The notes under the pieces were generated by a model that saw only the letters and a program-made list of their open reading frames with translations, was not told the origin of the DNA and ran no database searches. Below, piece after piece: positions 7,127 to 14,622 of a stretch of 47,737 nt of DNA (positions within the stretch are counted from its first letter, which is position 1; every line of letters begins with the position of its first letter). A program made the position numbers and the translations under genes. Where the stretch lies: NCBI GenBank assembly GCA_934196075.1, contig CAKPVW010000011.1:1-47737 (forward strand), read 5' to 3'. Origin of the DNA: an uncultured Anaerovibrio sp. Lineage in GTDB: Bacteria; Bacillota; Negativicutes; Selenomonadales; Selenomonadaceae.

Positions 7127-7155
7127 ATTATACCTTTCAATCGTGTTATTTGCAA
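7127..7155 (-). promoter_or_regulatory. Promoter of the candidate small RNA
   Basis: On the minus strand TTGCAA (7155-7150), a 17-nt spacer and TATAAT (7132-7127). It lies downstream of the EptA-like gene and points away from it, toward the hairpin at 7022, where no protein gene exists. Confidence 0.6.
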
Positions 7156-7251
7156 GTCCTTGTTGACAAAAATAACACTATTCTAACAAGCTTCTTTGCA
7201 GTTCTTTTAACAGATTCATATGGATTTGGAAGATAAGAATAAAGTTTTTCA

Positions 7252-9030
7252 CTACAAGGCAGGGTCATCTATAACCTTTGCCTTTTTGCCGAAAGTATAT
7301 AAATCATCTTTATGGTAGGCAAAATCTGATGCTGATAAATCTTCCTTAGCATCATAGAAATTTGATTTTGCCTTTAACATACCGCAGATAGTATTATACA
7401 TCATGTCATTAGTAAAAAAATTCTCCTTGTGCTGATATAATGCAGTACATAGTTCAGGATTATTCTTTCTATATTCTGGAGATGTATAAATCATTACTGG
7501 TATGCGTACTTTGACAAAATCTTTATCGCTAGGTCCATGACCTGTCTTTAAATTCTCTCCATGGTCAGAAAAATAAAACATACATTGTAAATTAAGATTA
7601 TTGATACCAAATTCATATATACTTTCTAAAAACTTATCTACATAGCGAATGGAATTAGCATATTCAGATTCCACTGTACCATCTACAAAAACAGCCTCCT
7701 CTGCTGGATAACGTGCTACATAGCTTGCATGACTGCCATTACCATGAAATACAATCAAGTTATTTTCATATGGATTAATTTGAGTTAAAAATTCAAGCAT
7801 ATTATCATCATATTCAGCATTTTCCCGATAAACACAATCTGCTCTGGAGGCAATCATGCCATAAAATGAGCCGGAATTGTTGCCTGTTAAATTTGTAATC
7901 CAATAGGTTTTATACCCCTTGGCCTTGGCAATATCAATAAAATTCATTGCCTCCAACAACTCTTTATCATTGTAAGCACTTTTCTCTGTCAAAGCCTGTT
8001 CAAGCACCTGGAGAGTCATACTTTGACAGGCATAAGCATTCGCAAAAAATACAAAATTCTCGTTTCCCTTGTTTTTATCCATCCAAGGCGTATCAGCAAA
8101 TGGATATTCTGCATTATATGCATGCAGTTTGTCTCTATTCGCTGATTCACCTATTACAACAACTACCGTATGGGGAACACTGCTAATCATGCTATTATTT
8201 CTAAACTCTATTACAGCTGATTTTTGCTCCATATTTTTCACGTATTTGGCTATATTTTTTTCATATACAACAGCTTTAATATATTGTCCTGTCCAATCAG
8301 ATTCAGCAATGATTTTCACCGGATAATAAAAGGACAAAATGGCTAATATGATAACCAAATATTTATTCCTATTTTTTTCTGGAAAATAACCAAATTTTCT
8401 TGTTACTATTTTCTTGCGCAGGATATGGAAAACATAAAATTCTGCCAATGTCCCCAATAACAACACAAAAACTGGCAACAATCCTACATATACTACCAAC
8501 CACTCAGCAGCTTCCCGAAATGATGTCTGTTGTACAGCCATCATTTCCTCAAATCCTATATTATAACCATATATCCTCCAATGAATAAATGTAATCACTG
8601 GAATAACTGTCAATATCACTTTGGGCAAATCTAGAACTGTGACCAAAATTTCATTTTTTACATAATTATCTTGAATATATTGCAAAAAAATCAAACCCGC
8701 AGCTCCGTAGGAGCCAATAAAAATTTCGTTTTCATAAATTTGCCCCATAGCACCTTGATTAATAAATACTGCCTGCACAAAAATGTACAAATATTCCCAG
8801 CAAATCAATCCATGTGCCATAAGCCAATGTTTGGAAAAGAATCTCTCTTTGACCACAATCTGTACAATATACAGCACCAATGAACATATAATACTTTTCC
8901 TTACAAATAACCCAATTCCAGATGAGGATACTCCTTTTTCACTGATAAAAAATACTGCCAGCATAATAGACAGCATTATCATGGCATCCTTAAAATATTT
9001 ACCCTGAAAATTTCTAACCATAAAATTCAC
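7252..9030 (-). CDS. Phosphoethanolamine transferase-like protein (EptA/CptA type, sulfatase superfamily)
   Basis: A 592-aa inner-membrane enzyme, five or so N-terminal helices (to about residue 245) followed by a large periplasmic alkaline-phosphatase-fold domain. Metal and catalytic motifs are visible: VVIGESANRDK, ACQSMTLQVLEQ with the probable Thr nucleophile, HGNGSHASYVARYP and YFSDHGENL. These correspond to motifs of EptA/CptA enzymes, which move phosphoethanolamine onto lipid A or core sugars and lower polymyxin sensitivity. The exact acceptor is unknown. The start is GTG at 9030 with GGAGGG 7 nt upstream; the in-frame ATG at 9021 is too far. Its AT-rich codon use differs mildly from neighbours. 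The gene lies alone, with a G8 run in its promoter. Confidence 0.8.
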   Translation of the reverse strand: MNFMVRNFQGKYFKDAMIMLSIMLAVFFISEKGVSSSGIGLFVRKSIICSLVLYIVQIVVKERFFSKHWLMAHGLICWEYLYIFVQAVFINQGAMGQIYENEIFIGSYGAAGLIFLQYIQDNYVKNEILVTVLDLPKVILTVIPVITFIHWRIYGYNIGFEEMMAVQQTSFREAAEWLVVYVGLLPVFVLLLGTLAEFYVFHILRKKIVTRKFGYFPEKNRNKYLVIILAILSFYYPVKIIAESDWTGQYIKAVVYEKNIAKYVKNMEQKSAVIEFRNNSMISSVPHTVVVVIGESANRDKLHAYNAEYPFADTPWMDKNKGNENFVFFANAYACQSMTLQVLEQALTEKSAYNDKELLEAMNFIDIAKAKGYKTYWITNLTGNNSGSFYGMIASRADCVYRENAEYDDNMLEFLTQINPYENNLIVFHGNGSHASYVARYPAEEAVFVDGTVESEYANSIRYVDKFLESIYEFGINNLNLQCMFYFSDHGENLKTGHGPSDKDFVKVRIPVMIYTSPEYRKNNPELCTALYQHKENFFTNDMMYNTICGMLKAKSNFYDAKEDLSASDFAYHKDDLYTFGKKAKVIDDPAL

Positions 9031-9051
9031 ATATCATCCCTCCAAAGAACT

Positions 9052-9079
9052 ACTATAGCATAGTTGTCCCCCCCCGCAA
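9052..9079 (-). promoter_or_regulatory. Promoter with G8 spacer tract upstream of the EptA-like gene
   Basis: On the minus strand TTGCGG (9079-9074), a 16-nt spacer and TATAGT (9057-9052). A run of eight G (C on plus, 9068-9075) overlaps the -35 end and spans much of the spacer. Gain or loss of one G would change the spacer to 17 or 15 nt, as in known phase-variable promoters. Confidence 0.45.
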
Positions 9080-9095
9080 GACATATGTGTAGTCT

Positions 9096-9168
9096 AAAAC
9101 GCCAAATTTCTTCACCTTGCCGGACCTGACACTCCCCATACCTAAAGGCAGTGGTTTTACGGCGTTTT
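9096..9168 (+). repeat. Degenerate IS605-end-like motif, copy 2 of 3, with flanking inverted arms
   Basis: TGACACTCCCCATACCTAAA...GGTTTTACGGC (9127-9163) matches the motif at 6134-6170. Here AAAACGCC (9096-9103) and GGCGTTTT (9161-9168) flank it as inverted arms, so the whole block can fold. After it come TTGAAAGGATGTGA (about 9221-9234), similar to the TauE ribosome site, and then the hairpin at 9270. It looks like the flanks of a second TauE-type unit whose coding region is gone. Confidence 0.45.
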
Positions 9169-9269
9169 TAGATGATATCGACATATTTATTGTTATTTAT
9201 ATTGTGTTTTGTTATAACATTCTTGAAAGGATGTGAGTAAGGTAATACAACAACACATAAAAATACTTT

Positions 9270-9320
9270 AACGCAAAAAACCGCAGAAATTCACACATCG
9301 TGAACTTCTGCGGATTTTTA
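9270..9320. terminator. Bidirectional terminator, near-copy of 6976-7022
   Basis: CCGCAGAA-aTTCAC...GTGAA-CTTCTGCGG flanked by A6 and T5. It lies directly downstream of the stop codon of the minus-strand gene at 9331-10299 and probably ends it. Similarity to the hairpin at 6976-7022 extends through the loop. Confidence 0.8.
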
Positions 9321-9330
9321 TTGTCTATAG

Positions 9331-10299
9331 TTAGCCCAAAATATTGTTACACATCTCTACTAACTGCCATTTGTTATCCAACTGGCTGTTTTCGATAAAG
9401 GTCTTGATTTCTGGCAATTTCTGGCGGTTGGCTTCACTTAGCTCTACCTGCCCTGCCTGAGATAAATATCCCTGCAGCAATTCCCCTGCCCGCTTGTAAC
9501 CGGACAAACCTGCAATTGGCTCCTCCTGCAAGGCATGGCCAATAAGATTGCCTGCCTGATTTACCAACTCAGTACCCTGACCAGCCTCCACCTGCTGCAG
9601 CAAATCTGCCAGCTTGGTACGCTTGATAATGGTAATAGCAGAATACTCTGGCATAATATTGTTCTGCCAACCCTCAGCCAGCAGCCAGCTGCGAATCTCC
9701 TCATTAGTTGCCTTCAACATGCTGATAGCGTGGATTCTCCCCCAGCCCTTTAGCTTCTGAGCCAGCTGGAAATAAATATCATTGGCATTGTCATAGCTTC
9801 CCAAAGCAAAGAGACAGAACAAGGTCAATTCCTCACAGGCTGCCAAGGTTAACAGCAGTTCCTGCAAATCTTCACTAGGCTCCTGCTCCAATACCTCCAG
9901 AATAGTTAGTGCAAATTTTACAGATTCTGCATCTGGACTTTGCAACAGCAAGGTCATGGCAAACCGTCCTAAATTCTCTGGCGAAAGCTCCTGGGGATGA
10001 TTATAAATCCACTCCTGCACCTTGTCCATAACTGGCAGCATTACAATTCCCTGAGCAAAATAGGTAATCAATGCATTGGCTGCATCCTCAAATTTATCTG
10101 TGGAAGCCAGATTCAAAGCCTGGGTAAGCATTTCAATATCTGTATTGCTGGCAGGCCCCATATAATAGCGAATAGTGCCATCAATAGCACCATCAGCAAA
10201 CTGTCTGCCATCCTGCACCTTAGGCCTCAGTACAAAATCCTCCGGCATAATCCCCTCTGCCGTCATGGCATTTTTTATACGATTGTAAATAGACTCCAT
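9331..10299 (-). CDS. Conserved-looking all-helical protein, unknown function
   Basis: A 322-aa soluble protein I do not recognise. It is rich in Leu/Ala/Gln/Glu and predicted almost wholly helical, with a pattern of paired helices (for example LQELLLTLAACEELTLFCLFALG) suggesting a HEAT/ARM-like solenoid. No catalytic motif, signal peptide or membrane helix is seen. The ATG at 10299 has only a weak purine-rich site (AGAAGAA), and a GGAGG lies too far upstream to serve it. The gene has its own promoter (10377-10406) and terminator (9270-9320), so it appears monocistronic. Confidence 0.6.
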   Translation of the reverse strand: MESIYNRIKNAMTAEGIMPEDFVLRPKVQDGRQFADGAIDGTIRYYMGPASNTDIEMLTQALNLASTDKFEDAANALITYFAQGIVMLPVMDKVQEWIYNHPQELSPENLGRFAMTLLLQSPDAESVKFALTILEVLEQEPSEDLQELLLTLAACEELTLFCLFALGSYDNANDIYFQLAQKLKGWGRIHAISMLKATNEEIRSWLLAEGWQNNIMPEYSAITIIKRTKLADLLQQVEAGQGTELVNQAGNLIGHALQEEPIAGLSGYKRAGELLQGYLSQAGQVELSEANRQKLPEIKTFIENSQLDNKWQLVEMCNNILG

Positions 10300-10376
10300 T
10301 TCTTCTTTTATTGCAGAAAACCTCCAAATTTTGCCATAGCATAGCCTTCCACAATATCCCCTTTCCTATAGAAGAA

Positions 10377-10406
10377 ATTATAGCATTATTTTAATCTTTC
10401 TGCCAG
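10377..10406 (-). promoter_or_regulatory. Promoter of the helical-protein gene
   Basis: On the minus strand CTGGCA (10406-10401), an 18-nt spacer and TATAAT (10382-10377), about 80 nt upstream of the ATG at 10299. Confidence 0.45.
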
Positions 10407-10432
10407 TTGCCCCAATGGTATTTTCTCCACAC

Positions 10433-10476
10433 AAAAAGCATGGTCAGTTCCACCAAAGTGTTCTCACCATGCTTTT
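10433..10476 (-). terminator. Terminator of the amino-acid permease gene
   Basis: On the minus strand AAAAGCATGGT (10476-10466) pairs with ACCATGCTTTTT (10444-10433) across a 21-nt loop. It begins 15 nt after the permease stop. A- and T-tracts on both sides could make it bidirectional. Confidence 0.8.
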
Positions 10477-10490
10477 ATTTGCATACAATC

Positions 10491-11831
10491 TTAACTCTTT
10501 CTAAACCTATAACCGGCATACAGCACCAACAGCCATACTGGCAAAGCCCAGACAGCCATCTGCATATCTGGAATCTGTGTCATCATAAAGATGACTCCTG
10601 CCAAAAAGGCCAGGCAGAAATAATTCATCCAAGGGTAAAGCCATGAATGAAAATGAGGCACAGGATGACCGGTTTTGAGACAATGCTGACGGAATTTCAT
10701 ATGAGTTACAGTGATGGAAACCCAGTTAATAACCGCAGAAATAATTACCACCGCAAAAAGATACATGAATACCTGACTAGGAAAGAGGTAATTCATAATA
10801 ACAATAATAAAGGTAATGCCAGAGGAAATCAAAGTGCCGGTAACTGGAACTCCCCGATGGGAAAGCTTGTGGAGAATAGCCGGTGCATCCCCCTTGTCAG
10901 ACAGGCCATAAAGCATCCGGGAATTGCTGTAAATAGCGGAATTATACACGGAAATGGCCGCAGACAGCACCACCAGATTGAGAATATGAGCTGCTGCTGG
11001 AATACCCACATTATCAAAAATCTGCACAAAAGGACTGGCCTCCATGCCCACCTGATTCCAAGGCCACAGGCACATCAAAATAAACATAGTGCCTACATAA
11101 AAAATCAAAATACGCCAGATAACCTGATTGATAGCCTGAGGAATGGATTTATCTGGATCCTCTGCCTCTCCAGCTGTAATACCCAAAAGCTCAATACCAC
11201 CAAAAGAAAACATAACCACTACGCAGGCCATCATTAAGCCCCATACACCATTAGGCATATAGCCCCCATGAGCCCAAAGATTGCTCATATTGTCAGGAAA
11301 ACCTGCAGGATTGGAAAATATCAAATAGGCCCCTAGGATAATCATGCTGAGAATGGCCACCACCTTAATCAAAGCCATCCAAAATTCCATTTCGCCATAG
11401 GCCTTTACATTGACCAGGTTGATGGCTGTAATGGCCAAAAGACAAACTAAAGCCGATAACCACTGGGGTACATCAGGCAGCCAGTAATTTATATAAATAC
11501 CTACTGCCGTCAGTTCCGCCATACTTACCATAATGTAACAGTACCAATAATTCCAGCCAGAGAGAAACCCTGGGAAGGGGCCCCAATATTTGGTGGCATA
11601 GTAGCTAAAGGAGCCAGATACCGGCTCATCCACAGCCATTTCTCCCAACATCCGCATGATAAAATAAATCACAATGCCGCCAATAAGATAAGCCACCATA
11701 ACAGATGGCCCTGTGAGGGAAATAGTAGAAGCTGAACCATAGAACAAGCCCGTACCTATAGCACTGCCTAAAGCCATCATTTGCAAATGTCGGTTCTTTA
11801 GCCCCCGCTGCAATTCCTTCTTTTCTTTCAT
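10491..11831 (-). CDS. APC-superfamily amino-acid permease (AAT family)
   Basis: A 446-aa inner-membrane symporter with about 12 helices. The N-terminus LQRGLKNRHLQMMALGSAIG and GTGLF, plus SFGGIELLGITAGEAEDP in helix 6-7, are signatures of the AAT branch (LysP/AroP/PheP/ProY). The substrate cannot be fixed by reading. The start is ATG 11831 with GGAGGA 7 nt upstream; an open frame continues to 11954 but would add a non-homologous 41-residue stretch across palindromes. The upstream region holds a DnaA-box-like cluster (11869-11996). Confidence 0.88.
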   Translation of the reverse strand: MKEKKELQRGLKNRHLQMMALGSAIGTGLFYGSASTISLTGPSVMVAYLIGGIVIYFIMRMLGEMAVDEPVSGSFSYYATKYWGPFPGFLSGWNYWYCYIMVSMAELTAVGIYINYWLPDVPQWLSALVCLLAITAINLVNVKAYGEMEFWMALIKVVAILSMIILGAYLIFSNPAGFPDNMSNLWAHGGYMPNGVWGLMMACVVVMFSFGGIELLGITAGEAEDPDKSIPQAINQVIWRILIFYVGTMFILMCLWPWNQVGMEASPFVQIFDNVGIPAAAHILNLVVLSAAISVYNSAIYSNSRMLYGLSDKGDAPAILHKLSHRGVPVTGTLISSGITFIIVIMNYLFPSQVFMYLFAVVIISAVINWVSITVTHMKFRQHCLKTGHPVPHFHSWLYPWMNYFCLAFLAGVIFMMTQIPDMQMAVWALPVWLLVLYAGYRFRKS

Positions 11832-11868
11832 AAAATATTCCTCCAGAATGCACATATATTTTAGCCTT

Positions 11869-11996
11869 CCTGTGGATAGTCTGCATAACTTATCCACAGG
11901 AAATGCTCCATTGTGCATAAAATAGTGAATAACTCTTGGCTTATCCCTGAACAAATCACAGATTTCTGTGGATAAATCAAGAGTTACTGTGGTTAA
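11869..11996. promoter_or_regulatory. Cluster of DnaA-box-like sites in nested palindromes
   Basis: Two perfect DnaA boxes occur: TTATCCACA at 11890-11898 (plus) and the same on minus at 11975-11967. One-mismatch versions lie at 11871-11879, about 11912-11920 and 11988-11996. CCTGTGGATA (11869-11878) and TATCCACAGG (11891-11900) form a perfect 10-bp inverted repeat. AACTCTTGGCTTATCC (11931-11946) pairs 14 of 16 with 11970-11985 around an inner CACAGATTTCTGTG. This is the 5' region of the permease gene; it may be its operator or a DnaA-binding locus. Confidence 0.5.
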
Positions 11997-12008
11997 TTAT
12001 AACATAAT

Positions 12009-12037
12009 TTGTTTCCTTGACCAACTGCTGATATAAT
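12009..12037 (+). promoter_or_regulatory. Promoter of the amino-sugar/TadG operon
   Basis: TTGTTT (12009-12014), a 17-nt spacer and TATAAT (12032-12037) lie about 85 nt upstream of the first gene of a rightward run of five closely spaced genes. The -35 is weak. Confidence 0.45.
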
Positions 12038-12120
12038 GTATGTAGGTATACACAACGAAAAGGAATTATCAACAGTTAGATTGTAAGTAATTGTCTTTGA
12101 TAGAGAAGGATGTGGACATT

Positions 12121-12513
12121 ATGTCAGAGGAGGCAAATTTTCAGGAATTAATCAACACCCCTCATGGAGTGCAGGAAAGCATCAAAATGGATTTGCTGGA
12201 ATGGATTCAGGAGGCCAGAGATCCCTATGAGATTATTTATGGTGTGGCAGAATACCTGGAAAAAGCTTCTGCTGAACGAGGCTATGCCCAGCATATTATT
12301 GACAATATCCGCACTATTTACGGAACAGCCCTGAGAGAGCCAAAGCCTTTGGCTGATGAAATTCAAGCCATATCTGCCCGCAAGCAGCGGATTCAGGACT
12401 ATCTAGCTGCCACAGCCAAGGATGATACTGTTTCTGAAGAAGAACGAGCTAGATTGAATTTCTCGGTCAAGGCACATGAAAGAAAAATTCAACAATTGGA
12501 AAAACAAAATTAA
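12121..12513 (+). CDS. Small helical protein, unknown function
   Basis: A 130-aa acidic, mostly helical protein with no recognised motif, ending in a likely coiled coil (RARLNFSVKAHERKIQQLEK). The ATG at 12121 lies 10 nt after AAGGA; an upstream in-frame TTG at 12091 lacks a good site. It is the first gene of a run with the TadG-like gene (27 nt away) and nanE-nagB-nagA. I cannot assign a role. Confidence 0.65.
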   Translation: MSEEANFQELINTPHGVQESIKMDLLEWIQEARDPYEIIYGVAEYLEKASAERGYAQHIIDNIRTIYGTALREPKPLADEIQAISARKQRIQDYLAATAKDDTVSEEERARLNFSVKAHERKIQQLEKQN

Positions 12514-12540
12514 AAGTCCACTATCCCAAAGGAGGAAAAA

Positions 12541-13065
12541 ATGACAGGCAATTGGCGCAAATATCTGATATCATGGACTGTATATAGACAAAAAGGACAA
12601 ATATTAATATTTACAGCAGTTTTATTACCCCTTCTCATAGCAGTCTGTGGCTTTACTGTGGATTTCGGCAATATGTATCTCCATAAATCCAAGCTGCAAA
12701 ATGCGGCAGACGCGGCAGCTATTGCTGGAGCCTGTGCCTATAGAGATTTTGGTGATGCACCAGGCCTTTATGGACATGATAATGCTGATGATTATGCCCT
12801 GTTTTCCATCTATGAGAATCTGGGCAGCCTCAAAAATATTGAACCAATCCTTCAAGCACGGGAGGATCAGAATGGCACAGCCTATTATAGGGTACGGCTT
12901 GAAAAGGAAATTCCCGTTTATTTTCTCCACATCTTTGGTGTAGGTGATACGGTTAGTATTTCTGCCGCTGCCATTGCTGCCATTGATAACAGCAGTACAG
13001 GCTCTACTGCCGGCAAGACTAATGTTAGTCTAACTACTCCACCCCCCAATATCTCCTGGGAATGA
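12541..13065 (+). CDS. TadG-like pilus-assembly/pseudopilin-type protein
   Basis: A 174-aa protein beginning with a basic stretch and RQKGQILIFTAVLLPLLIAV, then FTVDFGNMYLHKSKLQNAAD. This is the TadG/TadE N-terminal pattern (short leader, one hydrophobic helix, then the DxGxxY...LQxAADAAALAGA motif). It lacks the large von Willebrand domain of long TadG proteins. The start has GGAGG. It is separated from the main Tad locus (16.2-25.8 kb) by the amino-sugar genes and lies on the opposite strand. It may be a minor pilin or adaptor for that Tad system, inferred from family only. Confidence 0.7.
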   Translation: MTGNWRKYLISWTVYRQKGQILIFTAVLLPLLIAVCGFTVDFGNMYLHKSKLQNAADAAAIAGACAYRDFGDAPGLYGHDNADDYALFSIYENLGSLKNIEPILQAREDQNGTAYYRVRLEKEIPVYFLHIFGVGDTVSISAAAIAAIDNSSTGSTAGKTNVSLTTPPPNISWE

Positions 13066-13090
13066 AAAACCATAACAAGGAGGAAGAAAC

Positions 13091-13789
13091 ATGGGTAAAA
13101 CATTAGAGGAAAAGATTGCCAGTCTCAAGGGCAAATTAATCGTTTCCTGTCAGGCTCTGCCTAATGAGCCACTCCATTCTTCATTTATAATGGGCCGTAT
13201 GGCTCTGGCCGCTCAGCAGGGTGGCGCCTGTGGCATTCGGGCTAATACCAAGGAGGATATTGCTGAGATTCAGCATAATGTAGACCTGCCTATTATCGGC
13301 ATTGTCAAAAGAGATTATGAGGACTCTGTTATCTATATAACCCCAACCATGAAGGAAATTGATGAGCTGATGGAGGTAAAGCCGGAAATCATTGCTATGG
13401 ATGCTACCATATCCACCCGCCCAGGAGGCAAGACACTGGATGAGTTCTTCCATGAGGTAAAGGCCAAATATCCAAATCAGATTTTCATGGCAGACTGCTC
13501 CACAGCAGCCGAGGCGGTGCACGCCGATGAACTGGGTTTTGACTTTATTGGCACCACCATGGTGGGATATACAGAGCAAAGCAAAAAGGACAAAATCAAC
13601 GCTGATGATTTTGCCATTCTCAGAGAAATTATCAGCAAGGTAAAGCACAAGGTAATTGCCGAGGGTAATATTGATACACCAGAAAAGCTGAAGCGAGTTA
13701 TTGAACTAGGTGCATATTGTGCCGTAGTAGGCTCCATAATCACCCGACCTCAGCTGATTACCAAAAAATTTGCCGCCGCCTTAACCTAA
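13091..13789 (+). CDS. nanE: N-acetylmannosamine-6-phosphate 2-epimerase
   Basis: A 232-aa TIM-barrel enzyme of the NanE family, converting ManNAc-6-P to GlcNAc-6-P in sialic-acid or ManNAc use. Typical stretches are [15 protein letters not shown] at the N-terminus, [29 protein letters not shown] and [11 protein letters not shown], ending with [10 protein letters not shown] at the phosphate site. The length matches the family. AAGGAGG lies 8 nt before the ATG. Its product feeds NagA and NagB, encoded just downstream, so the three form a pathway. No sialic-acid lyase (nanA) or kinase (nanK) is in the window. Confidence 0.93.
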   Translation: MGKTLEEKIASLKGKLIVSCQALPNEPLHSSFIMGRMALAAQQGGACGIRANTKEDIAEIQHNVDLPIIGIVKRDYEDSVIYITPTMKEIDELMEVKPEIIAMDATISTRPGGKTLDEFFHEVKAKYPNQIFMADCSTAAEAVHADELGFDFIGTTMVGYTEQSKKDKINADDFAILREIISKVKHKVIAEGNIDTPEKLKRVIELGAYCAVVGSIITRPQLITKKFAAALT

Positions 13790-13832
13790 GGAATAGTGAT
13801 ACAATATTTTTACAGAGGGGAGCTTGAGTAAT

Positions 13833-14558
13833 ATGAGAATTTACAAAGCAAAGGATTACAAGGATATGAGCCGGAAGGCCGCCAACATTTTGTCCGCCCA
13901 GATTATTATGAAGCCAGATTGCACTTTAGGACTGGCTACTGGTTCCTCTCCTATTGGAATTTATGACCAGCTGGTGGAATGGTACAAAAAGGGAGATTTG
14001 GATTTCTCCGAGGTTACCACCGTAAACCTTGACGAGTACAAGGGACTATCCAAGGATAATGACCAGAGCTATTACTATTTCATGCATCAGCACCTGTTTG
14101 ACCGGGTAAATATCAATCCGAATAAAACCTATCTCCCTAATGGCATGGAAATGGACAGCAAAAAAGAAACTCAGCGCTATACTGAGTTGATTCAAAGCCT
14201 TGGTGGCATTGATATGCAGCTTCTGGGCATTGGTCACAATGGTCATATTGGCTTTAATGAGCCAGGCACATCCTTTGAAAAGGATGTACATTGCGTGGAT
14301 TTGACTCAGGACACTATTGAAGCCAACAAGCGATTCTTTGCTAGTGCTGATGATGTACCAAAACAGGCCTATACCATGGGTATCAAAACCATTATGCACG
14401 CCAAGAAGATTGTGTTGGTAGCCAACGGTATCAAAAAGGCGCCTATTGTCAAGCAAGCCTTCTTTGGCCCTGTTACACCACAGGTGCCAGCTTCCATTCT
14501 CCAGCTCCACAACGATGTTACCCTGATTGCAGATGAGGAAGCTCTGTCCTGCTTGTGA
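13833..14558 (+). CDS. nagB: Glucosamine-6-phosphate deaminase
   Basis: A 241-aa cytosolic enzyme converting GlcN-6-P to fructose-6-P and ammonia. Family motifs are LGLATGSSPIGIYDQL (phosphate binding), TVNLDEYKGL with the catalytic Asp, and LLGIGHNGHIGFNEPG with the catalytic His. The length is that of the short, non-allosteric Firmicutes form. The start is ATG 13833 after GAGGGGAG; an in-frame TTG at 13824 is nearer to that site and cannot be fully excluded. It lies 43 nt after nanE and before nagA. Confidence 0.95.
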   Translation: MRIYKAKDYKDMSRKAANILSAQIIMKPDCTLGLATGSSPIGIYDQLVEWYKKGDLDFSEVTTVNLDEYKGLSKDNDQSYYYFMHQHLFDRVNINPNKTYLPNGMEMDSKKETQRYTELIQSLGGIDMQLLGIGHNGHIGFNEPGTSFEKDVHCVDLTQDTIEANKRFFASADDVPKQAYTMGIKTIMHAKKIVLVANGIKKAPIVKQAFFGPVTPQVPASILQLHNDVTLIADEEALSCL

Positions 14559-14572
14559 AATGAGACGCATGT

Positions 14573-14595
14573 AGTGGGGGCTTCATGCTCCCACT
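14573..14595 (+). other. Intercistronic hairpin between nagB and nagA
   Basis: AGTGGGGGC (14573-14581) pairs with GCTCCCACT (14587-14595), eight Watson-Crick pairs and one G-T, with a 5-nt loop. No T-tract follows, so it is not a standard terminator. It may stabilise or set relative expression within the operon. Confidence 0.5.
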
Positions 14596-14622
14596 GGAAT
14601 TAGTCCAAGGGGAGATATAAAA

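Noticed and set aside
11832..11954. N-terminal extension of the amino-acid permease to 487 aa
   Set aside because: The extension has no ribosome site and is translated from palindromic DnaA-box DNA; ATG 11831 has GGAGGA at ideal spacing.
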